DNA of 64,000 nt from Azolla caroliniana. Lineage: Eukaryota > Polypodiophyta. This document shows, one piece after another, positions 41,620 through 52,609 of this stretch. The DNA lies in assembly GCA_043228905.1 (NCBI GenBank), contig JBHGNT010000018.1, positions 9,052,001-9,116,000 of the forward strand, written 5' to 3'. Position 1 is the stretch's first letter; each line of letters opens with the position of its first letter. The translations under genes were made by a program, and so were the position numbers. Below the pieces are notes generated by a model, which did not search any database, was not told the DNA's origin, and saw nothing but the letters and a program-made list of their open reading frames with translations.

Positions 41620-44510
41620 GCGATATTATGGAAAAACATACTTTCATAGGTACCTACGGTAGATCATTGGCGATTGCAGGTGACTTCAATATGTTGGAGG
41701 ATGTGATTGATCGGTTAGGAGGCATACCACATACAATATCTGGCTCAGGATTATATGAATGGGAATGTTTGATTTTTTCCTTGGGATTAATGGACTTACC
41801 ATATTGGAATTACAAAAGGTTTCAACTAATTTTACTTACCATAATATACTAAGTCTTTCTCAATTGGTAGAGTCGGGAGATAAAGTCAATAAACTGTTCT
41901 TTGCAATCCATAATCATCATAAGTCGACTGCTAGGATTTATTGTTTAAAATGTCATGATGGCTCTTATACCACTGATCCTAGTTAGATGCGTCAAATAAC
42001 CTCAAATTATTATGAAACTTTATTGAAGGCTAGATCCTTTTCTAGAGATGATTTGTTTAAACGGGATATTGTATGGTCAAGGATTCAAAGTAAAGTATCT
42101 ATACAACTTTCAAAATGTCTTTTGAAACCATTAAGCCCTCAAGAGACTCTAAAAGTGGCAAAGGCCCTAACAAAGGATGTTTGTGCTGGATTGGATGGGT
42201 TGGGGGTTCAATGGTATATAAAGTATTGGGATTTGATAGGTGAGGGATTGACCAAAGCTTATCAACACATTTTAGATTCTAGAAATATGCCACAAGATTG
42301 GAATTAGGGGATAATATATATGATTCCTAAATGAAGTGGTCAGTTGGAAATACTTTCGCATTGGAGACCAATTACTTTGTTGAATGTTATCTACAAGATA
42401 TTAACAAAAATGGTAGCTAGACGTTTACAACCTTATCTTTTTGAGTTGATTCATGTTTCCCAAACTGGTTTTATGCAAGAACGGAGTATTGTTTATAATA
42501 TTATTCTTTTTTGGGAAATGGTTGCCTTTGCTGAATTACATAAGCAAGATTTGGTAGTGTTATTTCTTGATTTTGAAAACGCTTATGACAGAGTGGATTA
42601 GGATTTTATGGAGGGTACTTTGCTCAGGATGGGTTTTCCAAATAGATGGATACGAGGAGTTTCAGCACTATATCGTAATGCCCACAGTTCTCTTTTATTT
42701 GCAGGGGATGTTGGTAGGTGTTTCTCTATTTCAAGATCTGTACGTTAGGGATGTCCACTTGCTCCTTTTCTGTTTCTACTAGTTTCTGAATCATTTTCTG
42801 TACATTTAAATTCTCATAATGTAAATATCAAAGGTCTAGCACTACCATTTGCAGATGTTGGCATGGATAGTGAGTTTGCTGATGATACAACTCTCTATGT
42901 TCAAGCCTCACAAGTTAATTTGTTGCAGGTTCAAAAAGTTGTGGATGACTTCTCAAATGCATCGCGTGCATTGATTAATTGGGATATATCATCAGGTTTT
43001 TGGGTGGCTGAGGGAGATCCGCCAATTAATGTATTTAGTTCAGGATTTACATGGATACATACAGGTCATTCTATTAGGTATTTAGGATGTAGAGTGGGTT
43101 TGGGATTAAATGCAGAAGATATGATAGCGCCCTTGTTGGTAAGATTAAGAAATAAACTAATATACTTAAATACGGAAAAGTCGTCCTTAGCAGGACGTGT
43201 TGTTGCAAATTCGGTGCTTTTGTCCTTGATTTGGTATATAGCATCTACATGGTTGTTTTCTACGTTAGTAATGCTTAAAGTTCAACATCTAGTACAAAAG
43301 TTTATGTGGGGGAATGCTAGTTCAAACACTCATGTAGCAAAGGCCGCCTTGTCAGTTCTTATACAATCTAAACAGAAAGGAGGTTTAGGTTTGATTGATC
43401 CCTTAATGCAAAGTAAGGCATTACTTGCTAAACATGTTGTTAGGAGTTTATTGTCTGGAGAGGATTATGGAAAAAGTTATGGATTCTTTGTTTACATAAG
43501 TTTAAGCCATCGACAGGTAGTCAATGGAGGGATGGTCTTAGATGCTTCTTTAATTCGGATTGTGCGTTACCTAAGTCGACTATTGGGTCTTTACGTTTTC
43601 TTAATGGAATTAGTCATGCATGGGAAAGTGTTCATCAAGCACTTGTTTTCTTGCAACCCAAAACTTATTGTCAATTCATACGTCAACCATTGTTATGGAA
43701 TCCTTTATTTACTGATGAAGCTGCATGTGTTTTGGGTTTACGGCCTAGGCTATCTTGGGCCGCATTGGATAGTGGCCTTGCTTGTACGGTTGCGGATTGG
43801 CTAAAGTTTTTGCAGACTTCAGCGTAGGACCAGAGGAATAGGTTGTCTAATTTAAGAGGGGCAAATATTATGTTCTCTCAAGTGTCCACGATGTTTCAGG
43901 TAACAATGCCAACTATGCAGTTTGATCATTTTCAGAATTGGTATGGTATGTTTTCGACTCTTAATATACTTATAGGAGCTCGTTTATACCATCAAAATGA
44001 CAACCTTTACTTTTATGAAGTTATGGATAATGGTAGGTTGTTTTAATGGAGGAGGAGGCTCCAATTATGTCTTCTGCAAATCAGTTACCAGGGCGAGTAA
44101 TTGCTCGATTAGATAAAAAGATCATTATAGATCCTAATCCCTTAATTGCTAAATACTCATCTCATATTTGGGTTTTACAATCTAGGCAAATTGCTGGTTT
44201 GCATTGGGATTCGTTTGATTATGGTTGGAAGTTGTCGGCATGTGTCATCCTCTCATATGTTGAAGTTCTGGAAACAATTTTGGTCACTTAAGTGTATGAA
44301 TAAGGTGTACTACATTTTCGATGGTTGATGATTCATTATCCCTTGCCAATAGGAGTTTTATTGAGGGGAACAATGCCTGATAGATAATGTGTTATGTGTG
44401 GGTTTGCATTTGAGACATTACATCATGTTTTTTGGGACTGTGTTGCGACCAAAAGTTTTTGGTTTTGAATTCTTAGGTTATTAGGTACTAAGTATAGGTC
44501 GACCATTTTC
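41620..44510 (+). pseudogene. LN2 ORF2: endonuclease end and reverse transcriptase
   Basis: The endonuclease end reads AIAGDFNMLEDVIDRLGGIP. RT begins near 42344 with LSHWRPITLLNVIYKI, then SQTGFMQERSIVYNIILFWE and LDFENAYDRVD. The catalytic FADD is near 42875-42886, followed by INWDISSGFW and YLGCRVGLGLN. The C-terminal zinc motif lies near 44395-44450. Stops or shifts near 41850, 41982, 42305, 42598, 42746, 43804 and 44288 break the frame. It would prime reverse transcription at the nicked target. Confidence 0.85.
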
Positions 44511-44514
44511 ACGT

Positions 44515-44972
44515 TGTCGTGAAGAATTTCGGCCAGAGGCGGAAACCAGGAAACATTGGCTACATCGGCGGGGTGCAGCGTGTGTACACACCCATGTACA
44601 TTTAGTGTGAATATCGAGGGCGCCTTTATGGCGCCGAAGAGTAGTCAAGTTGGGATAGACGATCCCATGTAAGTCGGGGTTTATCCCACATTGTAACACA
44701 TCCCTGTCCTTGTTCTATAAAAGGAAGGGAACGCCCTTTGTGAAAGGGTTGCCCATTTTGCATTAGAGGGTATACCGTTAGTCTAGGGTTAGTGTTTCTT
44801 CTTCTTCTTCTTCTTCCTCTCCCCCTTCGTGTTCACTTAGGGTTTGCTTCAGCTCATCTCCTGCGCAAGACCCCGCTCGGCGCGACGAGCCCGTGAGCTC
44901 CCCGACGGCGGCTTGGCAGCTGACGACTACTGTAACCTACCTTGGTCCGGCTCGACGCCGGGAATGTATTCT

Positions 44973-45012
<40 letters not shown>

Positions 45013-45138
45013 GTTTGCGTCTGTCTGTGTATATTCGCGTCTTCGTTCGTGTCGGGTGCTCCCCTTTTCTGCGTTTCCTGTACATGAGGGCGTGAGTTGG
45101 GTCGGCATGTGTGTGTGTGTGTGTGCATGAGTCGGTGT

Positions 45139-45182
<44 letters not shown>

Positions 45183-45312
45183 TCGGTTGCTTCAGGGGTG
45201 CTTCTAGGATGCCCCGGAAATGGTGAAGCACGACTTCCCACGCTCCATCACTCCCTAGTCCAAGACCCCCATGGTCCTGCCTTTCTCCACGCACGCGCGT
45301 AACAACGCGACA
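44515..45312 (+). repeat. 5' LTR of GO
   Basis: The repeat begins TGTCGTGAAGAATTTCGG and ends ACAACGCGACA. It includes TATAAAA at 44716-44722, a TTC run near 44800, a TA microsatellite (about 44978-45009), a TG run (about 45108-45125) and a CT run (about 45142-45179). Confidence 0.9.
44716..44722 (+). promoter_or_regulatory. TATA box in the GO 5' LTR
   Basis: TATAAAA, about 200 bp into the LTR; repeated at 48796-48802 in the 3' LTR. Confidence 0.6.
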
Positions 45313-45349
45313 TCTTTGGTGAACTCGACGTGAAAGGCGGCAAGGGAGG

Positions 45350-46200
45350 ATGGAGTCGGAAGACGACGACCTTGCAGAGATGGTGGCCGAAGTGGTGTTG
45401 GAGTCAGCACGAGTGGTGATGAGGCGAGAAGCAACGCAACAAGCGGTTGAGCGAGTGGTTGAAAGAGTCGGCCGTTTCAACGGGGACAAAGTCCTATCTT
45501 ACTTGGAAGCCTACAACGCGGAAATGGAGGAGTGTGGCGTAGACGAGGCGTTGAGGCTGGAGTTCTTCTGCCTGGTCGTAGCTGTCCGGATGCATGCGGA
45601 AGTAAAGGAGCTCCGTGAGGCTCATAGTTCGTGGGAGGCCTTCGAAGAGGCGCTCCTGAAGGCATACGGAGGAGGGCGGAAGAGCCGGGGACGGCACGAC
45701 TTCGACCAGTGGGTAGCATCGGCAAAGACCCACTGGCGCGCGACGAAGGCGTTCCGAGAGTTCGAGCGACGGCTTGCTCGGCTCCTAGAGCGGGAACAAG
45801 GTTTGGTGGGGGCGGACAAGGTCCTATTGTTTGTCAGGTCGATCGACCGAGCGGAATAGGAGGCCATCGGGATTGAGCTCGAAGACGATGATGGAGCGAA
45901 TGGGCTTACGGAGGACTGGTCGAAGGTCGGAAGGGTGTGCCAACGGCTAGACAACGAGCGAGCCGAAAAGGCTAAGAGGAAGGTACACGACGACGTGCCA
46001 TCATAGCGGGAAGAGGCCGAACGGCAAAGAGAGTCGGCAAGGGTCGGCGTTGGGGCCAGGATTGCGGAGGCGTACGCAGCTCTCAAGGCGATGATCGAGG
46101 AAGAGGAAAGACGGAGGCCGCAAGCCGAGACCGAGGAGACGAACTTGCCCCATGCGACGGCGGAAGATCGGTGCGACGGTACCACGGGAGAGGGTGCGGA
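45350..46200 (+). pseudogene. Gag-like protein of GO
   Basis: ATG at 45350 gives an acidic start, then FNGDKVLSYLEAYNAEME, WEAFEEALLKAYGG and FREFERRLARLLEREQGL, the layout of the gypsy gag capsid domain. TAG near 45857 interrupts; the same frame continues to about 46005 and a Glu/Arg-rich helix follows (AEAYAALKAMIEEEERRR). No zinc knuckle was found. It would package the element's RNA. Confidence 0.65.
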
Positions 46201-48594
46201 ACAAAACGCCCTCTCGACTTGCAGAGATAGAATGGCCAAGGACGAGGCCGAGATACTGATCGCGGAACCGGAACGTTGGGACCAGCAGTTTCGAGCGTGT
46301 CAGCCCAAGATCCCGGTCATTGGAGAAGAAAGCCCAGACGGGGCTTGCGCGATCGGTAAGAAGACGACCGCCGACCACGAAGAGTTGGTGGCTACAGACA
46401 AGGGCGAAAAACGGACGAGCGATTCTTTGTGTCTTCCCACACTTGCTCCCGAGATGATGGCAGTCGGGCCCGAGTGCCCACGTGAGTCCCGAGCGGAGGA
46501 AGGCGGCGGCGAAAGGCCAAGAATCACCGGCGAGACGATACGGGGAAGGAGCGGACAAAAGCCCACGGACCCGATTCCGGAGAACTCGGCATTCGGGCCC
46601 GTATGCCCATGTAAGACCGAGGAGATGGATGGCGGTACCGGGGAGTCCTGGAACGATGCCAGCGAAGAAGGATGGGAAACGGCCTGCAAGGAGGCCGAGG
46701 ACAGACGCGACACGAGGAGATCGGCATTCCGATACGTATGGAGTAGAATCCGGTCGTGGATCGTTCGATTGGGGCCGGATTCGGCATGAAGGTGCCGATA
46801 CGGGAGAGGGTGCGGGACGAGCCGCCCTCTTTTACATGGGGAGAAAGACCGACCGGGCGAAGGTCGAGATTTGGAAGGAAAATGAAAGCCGGTCCTATGG
46901 GATTCCTTACACCGATCCGGTTGCAGGCCCGAGTGCCAGCGTGAGTCCTATAAGAGAGATTGGTGGTGACAGGAGAACGGGACTCGGCAATCTGGAGAAG
47001 GACGAACTAACCCGGACGAGAACCGGGCGGAACGGACTCCCGGATGACCATTTCGGGAGGGAGGAAGAGAGCAGGCCTACGAAGAGGCCGAGGGCACGGT
47101 ACGTCGGTACCACGGGAGAGGGTGCAGAGTAAACCGCCCTCTCAGCATGCGGAAAAGAACGACCCGGGACAGGGTCGGGAAGACAAATGGGAGGCCTACA
47201 GAGGATCCTTCACACCGGTTCTAGAGACTTCGGCAGTCGGCAACGCGGTCGACGTAAGAACAAGATACTGACGGTGGCGGCGAGGTGACGAAGGCAAGGG
47301 CTACGGATCGGAGGCCTATGAAGGATCCTTCACACTGGTTCTAGAGACTTCGGCAGTCGGCAATGCGGTCGACGTAAGACCAAGATACTAACGGTGGCGG
47401 CGAGGTGATGAAGGCTATGGGCGTAAGGAAGTCTAGTCCTACGGGATCCCCACACTTAACTAGAGACTCCGGCAGTTCGGCCAACATGGCAACATGAGAC
47501 CGAGAGAGAAGGTTGGTGGCGGCGGGAAACGGGACCCGACTACGCGGAAGACACGAGGAGAGTCCGGGAGGGACTCAAACAAAAGACACCCGAATTCCGG
47601 CAAGCATAGAAACGGAGTCCGGTCCTATGGGACCCTCACATCGATCCGGAGACCCCGGCAGTTCGGCCAACGTGGCAACGTGAGACCGAGGGAGAAGGAC
47701 GGTGGCGGCAGGGAACGTGACCCGACGACACTAGGTTTCGGAAGGAGCCGGTAGGGGCAAACACGGGGAGGTGTGTCAAGCCGGAAAGGCACACCTGGAA
47801 CAGAACAAGAGTCTCGCAAATGGCCATCGCGGGCCGGATCGAAGCGTGACTACGGGACGGTGTTCGGCACGGGCGGTGCCGAGCGAAGGAAATGAACAAC
47901 AGCACAAGAGAGGTGCCGGGAACGAGGTGACAAGTGCCTAGTGGGCTGCATAGGGTCGAAGTCGGGGATGGCAAGAGAGGCCAGAGGAGGATCCTCCACA
48001 CTCGCTTCGTAGATCTCGGTAGCTCCGTCGAAGTAGAAAAGACTGACACGGCAAGCCGGGATGACAAGCTGGTGGGGCGAGGGGACGACCGCAAACGGAA
48101 GACTTGGGACCTGTTGCAGCAGCAAGAAGACCGGAAAGGGATCCCTACACCGTTCTGGAGACCATGGCGGTTCGAGCCGACTCGTCGATGTAAGACCATG
48201 GAGAAGGAAGGTGGCGGCGAGAGGACGAGGGCAACACGAAACAACATGGGACGACCATCGGGACATCACGATTGGGCAACGAAGGCCAAGCGGGCCACTA
48301 CGAGCATGCCTCAAGCGGAGGACATCGGGCATATGGCGGGAAGCAGGGCGTTCATACGGCCGAACAAGGGCCGGCGAAAGTACGCGTACTACGGAGATCG
48401 CGGCAGAGGACCCATTGACGGGTCGAACAAGCCTAGGGGGAGGCAAGCGCGAAGGAAGAATCAAAGCCGACGGATCAAATCTGCAGCGAGCCGGGATGCG
48501 GATCACGGAAGACTGGTTTCTCACCGGCCGAAATCTCTCACCCTTCAACCGGACTTGGCACATACCGGTGTATGTGCGGTTAGGTGGGGGCGGA
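46201..48594 (+). repeat. GO interior: degenerate ~120-bp tandem repeats, no pol
   Basis: GC-rich sequence without protease, RT or integrase motifs on either strand. Units of about 120 bp recur, best at 47190-47310, 47311-47429, 47430-47549 and 47610-47730, with weaker ones near 46890, 47960 and 48138. Each has a TCCTACACCGG-type box, GAGACTTCGGCAG, then GTAAGA or GTGAGA, then GGTGGCGGCGA. Long minus-strand frames here are by-products of base composition. Confidence 0.65.
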
Positions 48595-49213
48595 TGTCGT
48601 GAAGAATTTCGGCCAGAGGCGGAAACCGGGAAACATTGGCTACATCGGCGGGGTGCAGTGTGTGTACGCACCCATGTACATTTAGTGTGAATATCGAGGG
48701 CGCCTTTATGGCGCCGAAGAGTAGTCAAGTCGGGACAGACGATCCCATGTAAGTCGGGGTTTATCCCACATTGTAACGCATCCCTGTCCTTGTTCTATAA
48801 AAGGAAGTGAACACCCTTTGTGAAAGGGTTGACCATTTTGCATTAAAGGGTATACCGTTAGTCTAGGGTTAGTGTTTCTTCTTCTTCTTCTTCTTCCTCT
48901 CCCCCTTCGTGTTCGCTTAGGGTTTGCTTCAGCTCATCTCTTGTGCAAGACCCCGCTCGGCGCAACGATCCCGTGAGCTCCCCGACGGCGGCTTGGCAGC
49001 TGACGACTACTGTAACCTACCTTGGTCCGGCTCGACGCCGGGAATGTATTCTCCTTTTATATATATATATATATATATATATACACGTTTGCGTCTGTCT
49101 GTGTATATTCGCGTCTTCGTTCGTGTCGGGTGCTCCCCCTTTTCTGCGTTTCCTGTACATGAGGGAGTGAGTCGGGTCGGCATGTGTGTGTGTGTGTGTG
49201 CGTGAGTTGGTGT

Positions 49214-49249
<36 letters not shown>

Positions 49250-49379
49250 TCGGTTGCTTCAGGGGTGCTTCTAGGATGCCCTGGAAATGGTGAAGCACGA
49301 CTTCCCACGCTCCATCACTCCCTAGTCCAAGACCCCCGTGGTCCTGCCTTTCTCCACGCACGCGCGTAACAACGCGACA
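48595..49379 (+). repeat. 3' LTR of GO
   Basis: Direct repeat of 44515-45312 with very few substitutions and shorter TA and CT runs. AGGTGGGGG at 48582-48590 is its polypurine tract. ACGT follows at 49380-49383. Confidence 0.9.
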
Positions 49380-49383
49380 ACGT

Positions 49384-50330
49384 GGGGTGCAATATTTTGG
49401 GGAACGTTGGCTCAACAAATGGCTTTTTATCATTATCATAATTCTTCATTCACTTTACATGTGAGAAGTCTTCAAATGTACTCTTGTTCAACCTTCATGT
49501 CGGGAATCAAGTTCTTCTCGCAGTGTTATGTTAGGCAGATTGTTTCCTCTTTGGCCTTATGGGTTTTGGAAATCGAGGTGTTCCAAACTATACAACGTTG
49601 AACAAATTCATGTTGTGGATCAGGTTAAGACCTTTTGGGAATTATTGATTTATACAGTAAAAGGCGAGTATGATAGTTATAAGGGTTATGGAAATATAGC
49701 TAACCGGAAAAGAAGAAGAATTGGTAGAGTCTAGTCATCTATTCCTATTATGTTGGATGCAGGTGATGATGTTAAGTGGAATTACGTTCAACCTTGTTGG
49801 TTGTTTCCACCACCAACGACGTACATAGTGCAGACAACATGACTCAAGATGGAGGATGTGGTTGAGACATAGGTGACTTGCTCCATTCGTGGAAGTAAAT
49901 TGTTGGATTCAACCAGATGGTTGGTCAAGGATTTTGGTGGTCATAGATGAGTGATGACATAACATAGATGAGCGATGTTGTTTTTGTCATGATAAGTGAT
50001 GTTGTTGTGGGGCCTGAAGCAAATTTTCATAATGAGAGGAATTTTCTTAGACTCATTGTTTTTGTTGTTCGTACAAGATGTCGATGGTAGTCGGCAACAT
50101 GGCAAGCTGGTCGGGCGAGATGTTGATGTGGACGGAATGGAGAAGATTTTAGGTTTCTAGGATCTAGTTCTCGTTTTTGTCACGTAGTTATTTGTCTTTA
50201 TAACATTTTGCCATGATGAGAGGATGAGTGTTGATGGTGTGGAGGCTGAAGCAAATATATGAGGGGATGAGAAAACATTATATACTCATTGTGGTGTTAA
50301 TTGTACAGGAACTTGGTAGCAATCGGAGAG
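49384..50330 (+). pseudogene. LN2 3' remnant
   Basis: The first ~70 codons continue the region after the zinc motif (GAIFWGTLAQQMAFYHYHNS); afterwards stops are dense. From about 49740 to 50330 no coding motif is seen, only AT-rich sequence with repeated GATGATGT words. Confidence 0.5.
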
Positions 50331-50746
50331 TGTCACGGACAAGTAGACGAGGCTCAATACTAAGAGAGTGAGAGAGAGATCATAGACAAGATAATAAGAA
50401 AGAGAGCGAGAAAGTAGTCAAGAGAACAAGAACTGAATTATGATTCTATAACTAGTGTTGTTCACCTTGACTAAGGCCAAGGGGAACCCCTGTATTTATA
50501 CATGTTTACGGGCTCTAAATGTAGCCCCATGCAAAGACTCATTTTCATGCACAATATTCTAGAATGTTCTAGCTTCTGGAGCTTTTTGGAAGCTTCTAAA
50601 ATCCTACATGTAGTTCTAATAGATAATTTACAATAATCTAGTAAACTAACATGATTATGTATTGGATGTATTGGTTAAAACATATCGATTAAATACAGTA
50701 GGTCAAGAGTTCGAATCATGACAAGACTGTTGTCATGTCCATGGCA
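50331..50746 (-). repeat. 3' LTR of CR1b
   Basis: On the minus strand it begins TGCCATGGACATGACAACAG and ends GTCCGTGACA, aligning over its whole length with 21354-21765. It has the same TATA region and a heat-shock-element-like TTCTAGAATGTTC at 50557-50569 (plus-strand reading). Confidence 0.85.
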
Positions 50747-50757
50747 TTATCCCCTTG

Positions 50758-51283
50758 CTATGGCCACCTCCAAAGATGCATCCCCGGTTTTTGTGGATAT
50801 TGGTGATGAAATGCATGAACAACATCCGGTGCATTCTCCAAGTGTTGGGCTGGTTCCCAAGTTGCCTCTAAACTTGGATACGCTTTCCATAGTACTAAGT
50901 ATTGAAGTTGTTGTCGATGCCAACGAGAGTCGAGAATCTTGTCCACCTCATACTCCTCACCTGTGGAAAGCTCAATTGAAGGTGGAGGTGGAGAGTGTCT
51001 TCCAGGAATAGTGGATGGATGATAAGGTTCGAGAAGAGAGGCATGAAAGACATTATGAATCCGGAAATGTGGAGGAAGTTCCACTCGGAAAGTGATGGGA
51101 TAGAAACACTCAATGATGCGGAAAGGGCCCAACTTCTTGCAATCCAACTTTCCACAAGGTCGAGTAGTATCGACATAGTGACGTAAGAGCCAAACTTGAT
51201 CACCAATTGCAAAGGCGGGTGTAGTAGAACGATGTTGATCAGCTTGTGCTTTATACCAGTCCCTTTCAAGGATGAGCTCGAGG
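50758..51283 (-). pseudogene. CR1b integrase end and chromodomain
   Basis: The minus frame reads LELILERDWYKAQADQHRST, GDQVWLLRHYVDTTRPCGKL, FHASLLEPYHPSTIPGRHSP and a chromodomain (EVDKILDSRW, LVLWKAYPSLEATWEP). This part has no stop, but everything upstream is missing because CP1 is inserted. Confidence 0.85.
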
Positions 51284-51579
51284 TGTTGGCATAAAAGGCC
51301 GACTCCTTCCACCTTGTATCCATCCGAGTGTGAACTCGACAATAAGTTAGGGCTTAGTATATAAGTGAATACCTAACATTGAAATGGATGACAAAGAAAG
51401 ACGATTGTAATCTCTGAGAGAGAAAAACGCGTTGTGTAGAAATATGAAGCTTTCCATTAAAGCTCGTAATTGTGTAAGTCCATATCTGCCTCCTCTATCT
51501 TCTGTGTATGTTATTTGTTGTTCATAGCCAAATGATCCGAACAAACACTTCCGCATAATTGTCGACACATTCACTCACA
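51284..51579 (+). repeat. 5' LTR of CP1
   Basis: The repeat begins TGTTGGCATAAAAGG, exactly where CR1b pol breaks off, and ends CATTCACTCACA, 296 bp. TGGTATCATTCTGC, a primer-binding-type site, follows at 51582. Confidence 0.75.
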
Positions 51580-51581
51580 AG

Positions 51582-51595
51582 TGGTATCATTCTGC
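51582..51595 (+). other. Primer-binding site of CP1
   Basis: TGGTATCATTCTGC starts with the tRNA-Met-complementary TGGTATCA but departs from TGGTATCAGAGC afterwards, as in several copia families. Confidence 0.6.
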
Positions 51596-51671
51596 TATGC
51601 GGCGGCAACAGATAACAGAAGAAGAAACGGAAAGAAAAGACTAGGTCAGAAACATCAAATCCACGGAAAGA

Positions 51672-52460
51672 ATATGGCTTCAACATCCGGAACAAGAGTT
51701 GAAATCAGAAAGTTCAATGACAAAAAGTTTTCCCTGTGGAAAGAGATGATGTAGGATGTGCTAATTATCCGAAGACAGGTCGAAGTCATTTGGCATAACG
51801 AAAAGCCTGTTTCGATGACAACAGAAGAGTGGAGATCAATGGACGAAATAGCATGCTCCACCATCCGAATGCATCTGGCTGAAAACTTCTATTTCAACAT
51901 GGCAAAAGAGACGACAACGTTCTTATTGTGGGAGAAATTACAGGCCGTATATGAGAAGAAGTCCTCATCTTCAAAACTTATCTTGATCAAACAATTGTTC
52001 AACATGAAGATGAAAGAGACCGATTCGGCAACCTCCCACATCAACACTTTCAGCCAGGTGTTGTCAGAGCTCTCTTCCCAAGGGATCAACTTCAAAGAAG
52101 TGAAAGCCCTTGCCCTCCTATCAAGCTTGCCGGTGAGTTGGGAGGTATTATGTATGACATACGCCAATAGCCGACTGATCCTAAATTTGTACGAAACAAC
52201 CGGCCAAGTCCTCACAGAGGACATCAGGCAAAAATCGATGGGACTAACCATCGATGAGTCGGCAGAAACCCATCACTCGACCGAGTCATTCGACCGATAG
52301 AGTCGAACGAAAGAACAAGCCGACAAAACCGGTCTACGATATAACCGATCGAAAACAAGAGGGGACTGACAACGGTCAAAGTCGAAAACAGGCCGAACAA
52401 GTGAGTATTGCACACATTGTAGAAAAACTGGCCACAACATTTCCGATTGCTAGTCAATAA
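51672..52460 (+). pseudogene. CP1 gag
   Basis: Coding starts near 51672 (MASTSGTRVEIRKFNDKKF). After TAG near 51750 the UBN2-type capsid part is open from 51758 (EEWRSMDEIACSTIRMHLAE, LFNMKMKETDSATSHINTF). TAG ends it near 52300, and a zinc knuckle CTHCRKTGHNISDC follows near 52410-52450. It is decayed by point stops only. Confidence 0.8.
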
Positions 52461-52609
52461 AAGGAAAGGAGAGTAGTCGGCGATCCGAGCGGAATCGGGG
52501 ACGTTCCGACTCGGACCACTCCCTAGTCGGCAACCAGATCAATGTTGCCGACACCCGATCTAGAGAAATCCTCTCTCTAGAGGACTCGATGATCGGAGAA
52601 ATCCTCTAG

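Larger units (their letters stand above)
44515..49379 (+). mobile_element. GO: young gag-only (non-autonomous) gypsy element
   Basis: Two long direct LTRs (798 and 785 bp) that differ mainly in microsatellite length flank a GC-rich interior of about 3.3 kb. ACGT precedes the 5' LTR and follows the 3' LTR. A PBS-like site follows the 5' LTR and a polypurine tract precedes the 3' LTR. The interior has a gag-like gene and then degenerate tandem repeats, but no protease, RT or integrase. It would have to borrow enzymes from a partner. Confidence 0.8.
41600..50330 (+). mobile_element. LN2: L1-type LINE, split by GO
   Basis: The plus strand holds the endonuclease end (SLAIAGDFNMLEDV), RT, and the 3' zinc-binding region (CVMCGFAFETLHHVFWDC). 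It is interrupted at 44514 by the gag-only gypsy GO. It resumes at 49384 with WGAIFWGTLAQQM and decays toward 50330, where CR1b begins. A 3' poly(A) was not found. The 5' part is missing. Confidence 0.8.
50331..51283 (-). mobile_element. CR1b: chromovirus 3' end, inverted relative to CR1a
   Basis: The minus strand contains the integrase end and chromodomain (51283-50758), a short purine stretch and a full LTR (50746-50331). It matches CR1a closely. The rest of pol is cut off by the CP1 LTR starting at 51284. Confidence 0.85.

Noticed and set aside
45622-46239. 205-codon minus-strand frame
   Set aside because: Antisense of the GO gag gene, whose plus-strand capsid-like pattern and start are convincing.
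47850-48728. 292-codon minus-strand frame in GO, with overlapping plus frames
   Set aside because: Falls in GC-rich tandem repeats and the LTR of a gag-only element; several frames on both strands are open and no domain is seen.
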